Shown here: piece after piece, positions 57,922-64,000 of the stretch
Layout of the letters: every line of letters starts with the position of its first letter
How positions within the stretch are numbered: the first letter of the stretch is position 1
NCBI RefSeq assembly: GCF_030463565.1
Contig: NC_134675.1
Coordinates: forward strand, 9,879,862-9,943,861
Direction: 5' to 3'
Length of the DNA: 64,000 nt
Origin: Pelecanus crispus
Lineage: Eukaryota; Chordata; Aves; Pelecaniformes; Pelecanidae
Program-made: the position numbers and the translations under genes
Notes under the pieces: generated by a model
What the model saw: only the letters and a program-made list of their open reading frames with translations
What the model was told of the DNA's origin: nothing
Databases searched by the model: none

Positions 57922-59808
57922 GTGAATAACATATAAGTTAGTAAATAAAATGTAAACACGCGTGTCTCATTACCCTATATGTTAGCATAAAATTATGTAG
58001 AGCCAAATTCTGTTCTCTTAAGTGTGTGTGTGTGTAAAAAGTCTGGTTTTAGTCTATAAAAGTAATGTTCAAATAACTGACATGTTTATAAGGAAACATG
58101 GGGGGGAATATTTAGTTGCATGTTTTCAGATGAGTTGTGCCAAAATGATAGCAGTTTAGACTGATATTTTTAGCTAGATATTCTGTGATGTATGGACAAA
58201 ATTTTCAAGTCACATAGCATTAACTTCCATTGTATTTCTGCCTTCTGAGTTCCATAAAGATAGTTAAAAATACTAAAAGACTTTTCCACTATTGTTTCTA
58301 TATAAAGGTAGCTGCTGCAGGTTTCAAAAACACTATATGGAGTAGAAAGCTAGATTTTTGCAACATTTGTAACAGTTATAAAAGAATTCTTGTATTTTGA
58401 GAACCATATCTCAATTTCAGAGATTTGTTTAGCCTATGGTTTAGGTTTTTAAAAAGTTCACTTTCTGCAGTAGGAATATCTTTTAAGGACACTAGTGACT
58501 GTGAATTAGAATTTATTTAAAAGCAGACTTTCATATTTCCTTCATTATAAAAAAAAAAAGTAAGCATTGTGATCACAAGTCTTTAATCATTACTCTGGGC
58601 ATCTTTTTTTTTAGTCAGGTTTAGCTGCTCATCGTTAAAACTAAACAAAGGAGTTAATCATTGTCGTGGTTTAGCCCCAGCCAGCAGCTAAGCACCATGC
58701 AGCCACTCGCTCACTTCCCCCCTACCCCGATGGGATGGGGGAGAGAATCGGAGGAGTAAGAGTGAGAAACACTCCTGGGTTGAGATAAGAACAGTTTAAT
58801 AATTGAAGTAAAATAGTAATAATAATAATAGTAATAATAATATACAAAGCAAGTGATGCACAATACAACTGCTCACCACCCGCCGACCGATACCCAGCCA
58901 GTTCCTGAGCAGCGATCGCTCCCCCCAGCCAACTCCCCCCAGTTTCTGTACTGCCCATGATGCCATATGGTATGGAATAGCCCTTTGGGCAGTTTGGGTC
59001 AGCTGGCCTGGCTGTGCCCCCTCCCAGCTTCTTGTGCCCCTGGCAGAGCATGGGAAGCTGAAAAGCCCTTGACTGGCATAAGCAGTACTGAGCAACAACT
59101 AAACCATCAGTGTGTTATCAGCGTTATTCTCATCCCAAATCCAAACCACAGCACTGTGCCAGCTACTAGGAAGAAAATTAACTCTATCCCAGCTGAAACC
59201 AGGACAATAATATATAGTTAAAATATTTATTTATAGCTGTTGCTAAGTACTCTTTTCCTGAAGACTCTCTTTCAGGATAAAAATGATCTAAATTTAATCT
59301 CTATGAAATTGGTTTTAGGAAAATAATTTTAAGAGGGTTCATCGATTTATTTCTTTTTTGTTTAGGAGTGGAGAGAGAAGAAATATACATGCTATTCTTA
59401 AAATTTTCTTAGTGGTGTTTAAATGTGAGAGGATATGAAAGGTGAGAGAGCTCTCAAAGGGCAGGAGATTTTATTAGGCTTTTGATAGAACCTTCATCTT
59501 GATTTATTAACTTGCAGCAGTCTAAACTATGACTATATGTAGGCACAATGATTATATTTTAAGACAGTTTTTTTGGTAGTGTTTTCTAGAGTTCTGCTGA
59601 CATGGTATATTCATAGATGGAGAAATATGAAATCAGTAGCAATTCTGATCTTATTCAATATCAGTGGGTACACTGAGGGGGATGAAGAGGATAAGACATT
59701 AAGAATATGATTTCAGTTTGAAAGTGGGAGCTGAATTATCTTTTCAGTACTAAAAATACTTCATTCTTTTTGTGGTAATGAATCATATATTCTTTTCTTC
59801 ATCTGCAG
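57922..59808 (+). other. CHD1: CHD1 intron 4
   Basis: Contains an antisense family-B solo LTR (58662-59206); otherwise A/T-rich with a short GT run near 58023. Confidence 0.75.
58662..59206 (-). mobile_element. Solo LTR, family B, in CHD1 intron 4
   Basis: 545 bases from TGTCGTGGTTTAGCC to CAGGACA, antisense to CHD1. The flanks ATCAT and ATAAT look like a target duplication with one change. Very similar to the LTR at 61884-62451. Confidence 0.9.
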
Positions 59809-59876
59809 GATTCATCAAGCAGTGAAGATTCTGCAGATGACTCTTCCAGTGAAACCAAGAAGAAAAAACATAGAGA
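59809..59876 (+). CDS. CHD1: CHD1 exon 5
   Basis: 68 bases: DSSSSEDSADDSSSETKKKK followed by HR and two bases that join exon 6 to give Asp. Serine/acidic segment ending in a basic run. The acceptor ATCTGCAG precedes 59809 and the donor GTAAGA begins at 59877. Its length is not a multiple of three, so loss or skipping would shift the frame. Confidence 0.9.
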
Positions 59877-60637
59877 GTAAGATGTTTTTCATAAATAATA
59901 TAATTTTTTGTTATGGTGGCATAATGCTTATAATTACCCAGGCTTCACTTCTCTGCACTTGAAGTACATAATCTTATGCTTCTCAATTTTGATTAACGTT
60001 TTGGAACATTTTAAAATAAATACTCTCAAAGGAACATATATATCTGTATTCATTTCTGAGCAAAAGAGACTGTATTACCTACAGTGTTATTGAAAAACAT
60101 TCTTCAGCACTTTTTGTTTTTAAAGTAGTCTTATTTGTGGCATATTTTTGAGCTGAAGGTCCTCCCTGAAAGTTATTGAAGAAATAGGAAACTAGTTAAG
60201 TAGGTTGTCTCAGATAAAATTTAAGTTGGAATCCCATAGTTCATGCCAAATTTTTAAAACACTTTAGAGGCAAAAACCCCCAAAATTATTACAGGTTTGA
60301 CAGTAATAAACTGTCTTGGCTAGTCAATAAAGCTAAGTTGAAATTGAGCTGGTTTTAAGCTGTAGATCAAAAAGTTTGTGAAAAAGGTTATACCTTCTCA
60401 TTGGTAGTGACCTCTGTGTGTGTGTGGGGGGTGTTTTTGTGTTTTGTTTGGGGTTTTGTGGTTTTTGGTTTGTTTTTTGGTTGTGGGTTGGTTGTTTTGT
60501 GGCTTTTGTTCTTGTGTTTTGGGTTCCCCCCCACCATGAATGGTGTATAGAAATTGAATCATTCTCCAGTTCATTCCTTTTCTCCATTTAATTGAATCAT
60601 CTCAATATTCAGGGTTGCCAATATAAGGTCTTCAAGA

Positions 60638-60638
<1 letters not shown>

Positions 60639-60667
<29 letters not shown>
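60639..60667 (+). repeat. Uninterrupted run of 29 G
   Basis: A perfect poly-G tract in CHD1 intron 5, able in principle to form G-quadruplexes in the transcribed RNA. The exact length may be a sequencing or assembly estimate. Confidence 0.8.
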
Positions 60668-60669
<2 letters not shown>

Positions 60670-61883
60670 AAAAAGCTTGCTATGCAAAATAGTACTTCTA
60701 TTAGTGATGAATTGTTATTAACAGTCTTCTGTTACTTAAGAATGTGATTGCACCTAATAACATACTCTATTACAGGAAAGATATTTAAGTTTAGAAACTA
60801 GTAACCAAATAACCTCATATATCCAGTGCTCCAATTTTGATTTATACCTATTTTGAAGAAGTATGTTTGCAGTTGTTATCTGACATGCAGATCGGATTTC
60901 TCTATATATAACTTACTCTAGGGCTTGGATCCTGTACTATGGTGTTTTATATGTTGTCTATATCTCCAAATAAATACAGGTGGTAGATTTGCATAGGGTG
61001 GGGGGAGTTGGTTGGTTTGGGGTGGGGTTTTTTTTGTTTTTATTGGGGGGGTGTGTTGTTTGGGTGTTTTTCAATTTACTGCTTGCAGAAAAAAAATCTT
61101 TTAAGGAGACAGATGATTCTATAGTATTCCCAGGACACGGATGTATTCACCACAATGAAAATGTAACTTCTAGGACCAATGCATATTTAAGTGAAAGAAG
61201 TGTCAAAGCACTGATTCTTAGGCTTCCTGATCTGAAATTTAATTGAAAAGGTCTTTGAGTAATATTCCACCTTTGAAGGCCATTAGTACTGTTTGAGCAT
61301 CTTGGTCAAAGACCCCTAAACCTGATAATAGATGGTAGTATAAAGGTTTAGCAACCTTTCAAGAATGCATGCCAGCCTTCCCCCCCCCCCCCAAGCTATT
61401 AAGATTAAATTTCTCTGTACAAACAGAGTCTGAGGTAAGATACTGTTGATCAGTGAGTACATCTTTCCTGTTGCAAAGTAGAAGATCTCAGCTAAACAGG
61501 AGCACAGAGATACTGCCACTGGGAGTCACAAGTGGCTTACTCACAGTATCTTGCATGGGTGTGAAGCACTGATTTGGAAGCACAGTGGGGGCTTTTGGGA
61601 GCCAGTGCCTCTCAGATTGCCATGGTTCAAGTCTTTCTGTGTGTTTCTCAAATCTGATTCTGCATTATTTTTGGTTCCTGTGCTGAAGTTGGTAATTACG
61701 CACATGAGGCAGAGGGAACGTAGCTATTGGAGAATTTTGGATTCTACAAAATATAACGTTATGGGGTTTTATGACTTGAGCATAGGTAAGTTCAAGTAAA
61801 TACGTTATCTTTCCAGCTAAAGTCTTGTTAAGGATTTTGGGTTTATTGATGTCAAATTAACTCAGTTATTAAAGCTGTAATAC

Positions 61884-62451
61884 TGTTGTGGTTTAGCCCC
61901 AGCAAGCAACTAAGCACCACGCAGCCACTCGCTCACTCCCCCTGCCCCAGTGGGATGGGAGAGACATTTGGAGGAGTAAGAGTGAGAAACACTCCTGGGT
62001 TGAGATAAGAACAGTTTAATAATTGAAATAAAGTAAAATAGTAATGATAATGATAACAATACAGTAATGATAATAGTAATAATAATATACAAAGCCAGTG
62101 ATGCACAATGCAATTGCTCACCACCCGCCGACTGATACCCAGCCAGTTCCCGAGCAGCAATCGCTGCTCCCTGGCCAACCCCCCCAGTTTCTGTACTGAG
62201 CATGACGCCATATGGTATGGAATAGCCCTTTGGGCAGTTTGGGTCAGCTGGCCTGGCTGTGCCCCCTCCCAGCTTCTTGTGCCCCTGGCAGAGCATGGGA
62301 AGCTGAAAAGTCCTTGACTGGCATAAGCAGTACTGAGCAACAACTAAACCATCAGTGTGTTATCAGCGTTATTCTCATCCCAAATCCAAACCACAGCACT
62401 GTGCCTGCTACTAGGAAGAAAATTAACTCTATCCCAGCCAAAACCAGGACA
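61884..62451 (-). mobile_element. Solo LTR, family B, in CHD1 intron 5
   Basis: 568 bases from TGTTGTGGTTTAGCC to CCAGGACA, antisense to CHD1. The flanks AATAC and AATTC look like a target duplication with one change. Confidence 0.9.
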
Positions 62452-62743
62452 AATTCATACAGAAATCCAGATTTTTGGTTTGATTTGTTTTTTTACATCT
62501 ACCTCTTGAAAACAGAAAACTTAATTCAACTCCCTTTGAAGCCATTGGGCATTTTTACCTGTTATCCATTCATGATAAGTTTCTGTCCTTCTAGCTGAAA
62601 TAATATAATAACATTTTTATTCCTGTGAAGAATGTTGAAATTAAAGCAGCAAACCTGTGGTGAATACCTGATTTAAAACCAAAACAAACAAAAAACCACA
62701 AAAAACTAATGTGGGTTACTGTTTTGTCTCTCAATATGTACAG

Positions 62744-62893
62744 TGAAGACTGGCAAATGTCTGGGTCAGGGTCAGTATCAGGAACTGGTTCTGATTCTGA
62801 ATCAGGGGAAGATAGAGAAAAAAGCAGTTGTGAAGATAGTGAATCTGACTATGAGCCAAAAAGCAAGGTCAAAAGCCGGAAACCTCTAAACAG
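62744..62893 (+). CDS. CHD1: CHD1 exon 6
   Basis: 150 bases. After completing the Asp codon it reads [20 protein letters not shown], then [18 protein letters not shown] and a basic segment [11 protein letters not shown]. It matches CHD1 between the serine-rich region and the chromodomains. The acceptor TGTACAG precedes 62744 and the donor GTAAGA begins at 62894. GED, SCED, and PLN differ from the form I know. Confidence 0.92.
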
Positions 62894-63179
62894 GTAAGAA
62901 GTCTTGCATTTTAGATATTCTGGTACTATTTGTAATTCATAATCAAGTATTGTACTACTATACAGGCAAATGAAAACATTAATATTTATTACAGTTTTTA
63001 AGTTACAAAAGATGTTATCATACCAGTGGTTTGTGTTGAATACCTCTTTGCTGTCTGCTCCAACTGAAAGTGGTGTAACTGAGTGGTCATGAAATTTCTG
63101 TATTTGTTTCTGAATACATATGGCTTGTAGCTGTCTGTGTTGAAACCCCACTGTTGTATTGTATCTTATTGTCTTCAAG

Positions 63180-63433
63180 AATTGAGCCAAAAAGCGGCAA
63201 AAAGATTGCAGGACAGAGAAAGAGGCAGCTTGATTCATCAGATGATGATGACTATGATAAGAGAGGATCTCGTCGCCAGGCAACAGTCAATATTAGTTAC
63301 AAAGAAGCTGAAGAAACCAAGACAGATTCTGATGACTTGTTGGAAGTTTGTGGAGAAGATGTCCAGCAGCCTGAAGAAGATGAATTTGAAACTATAGAGA
63401 AGTTTATGGATAGTCGAATTGGCCGAAAAGGAG
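63180..63433 (+). CDS. CHD1: CHD1 exon 7, start of the first chromodomain
   Basis: 254 bases. It completes the split Arg codon, then reads [20 protein letters not shown], a short acidic run [24 protein letters not shown] and onward to [19 protein letters not shown], which is the entry to the first chromodomain. The acceptor CTTCAAG precedes 63180 and the donor GTATTT begins at 63434, leaving a phase that fits the next CHD1 exon (beyond the window). The acidic run is several residues shorter than in the CHD1 I know, and IEP, IAGQR, NIS and VQQPE are substitutions. Confidence 0.93.
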
Positions 63434-64000
63434 GTATTTTTTATCATCAGTGTTCTTAAGATGCTGCAGTGCATTGTGGTGCAATATAAACAGCAGTTGT
63501 TCTCAGCTGTAGGTAACCCATGATGTTTGTAAAGAATAAGTTTAAAAATACCAGAAAGTAATCTTATTTTGTTTTTCATACTCATAAGGATGTTTCTTTT
63601 GTAAGCCTTATAAAGTAAAACATAGAAGAACTTACGTAACTAACTAATGTAAAAAGAAAAAATGAAGTGGAATATAGCTCCATATTGCATAAATGCATAC
63701 CATACTGTTACACCACTATTTGTTTATTGATACCTGATAGGTATAAACTGTATACAGGGGGGTGGAGAAAAAGCAGACTGAATAGGACAGCTAACCAGTA
63801 ACCTGAATGCTGAAGGATGATGTTGGGAAGGCTGAACCATTGAGATTGTGATTTCAGTTATTCCTGTACAAATAGTCCCAATACAATGCAACGGATGGTG
63901 GAAGCTAAAATTTCAGTCGTGTGCTTGCATGTGCACTTCTAAAAGTAATTTTATGAATGATGGTAGGGGTGTCATATTTCCAGCATCTGATGGGATGCAG
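63434..64000 (+). other. CHD1: CHD1 intron 7 (left part)
   Basis: A/T-rich; no feature recognised to the window end. The gene continues beyond the window. Confidence 0.7.

Larger units (their letters stand above)
59877..62743 (+). other. CHD1: CHD1 intron 5
   Basis: Contains an antisense family-B solo LTR (61884-62451), a 29-base G run (60639-60667), G/T-rich tracts at 60415-60530 and 60995-61070, and a C run near 61381-61392. No other feature is recognised. Confidence 0.75.

Overview
The window is bird nuclear DNA. Evidence: several CR1 LINEs whose 3' ends carry ATTCTATG-type repeats, avian-type endogenous retroviruses (ERVs) and solo LTRs filling roughly half the sequence, and exons of two vertebrate genes on the + strand. 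Those genes are SLC12A2 (NKCC1) at the left edge and CHD1 from about 29.9 kb to the right edge. CHD1 is sex-linked in most birds. Its N-terminal exons here differ from the CHD1 sequence I know at many positions, and LTR load is very high, so I infer the W-linked copy (CHD1W). This is a moderate inference, not a proof.

Layout. 1-2721: three consecutive SLC12A2 exons with intact splice sites and frame; the following exons are absent. 2868-28159: a transposon jungle. It holds a solo LTR nested in another solo LTR (2868-5002), further solo LTRs, and a four-level nest: an old ERV pol fragment (7789-8059 and 20432-21258) split by a CR1 (8060-20431), itself split by a provirus (9394-17791, target duplication CCTCT), itself split by a small antisense CR1 and a foreign LTR. 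28160-29479 is plain sequence. 29480-31010 is a CpG island with the CHD1 promoter and a probable non-coding exon 1. Exon 2 (31666-31866) has the start codon.

CHD1 intron 2 (about 23.6 kb) holds an antisense provirus of the same family (32066-40667, target duplication ACCTT), interrupted by a CR1, plus an LTR/CR1 nest at 44684-46945. Exons 3 to 7 follow (55495-63433), separated by introns holding a sense CR1 and two antisense solo LTRs.

Together: CHD1 looks like a working chromatin-remodeller gene (intact frame, phases and splice sites), SLC12A2 looks like a stranded fragment, and everything else is selfish DNA. The main ERV family has gag, protease, reverse transcriptase/RNase H and integrase, no env, and a lysine-tRNA-type primer site. 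A second LTR family carries a 45-bp internal repeat whose reading frame stays open in several diverged copies; this is the least explained signal.
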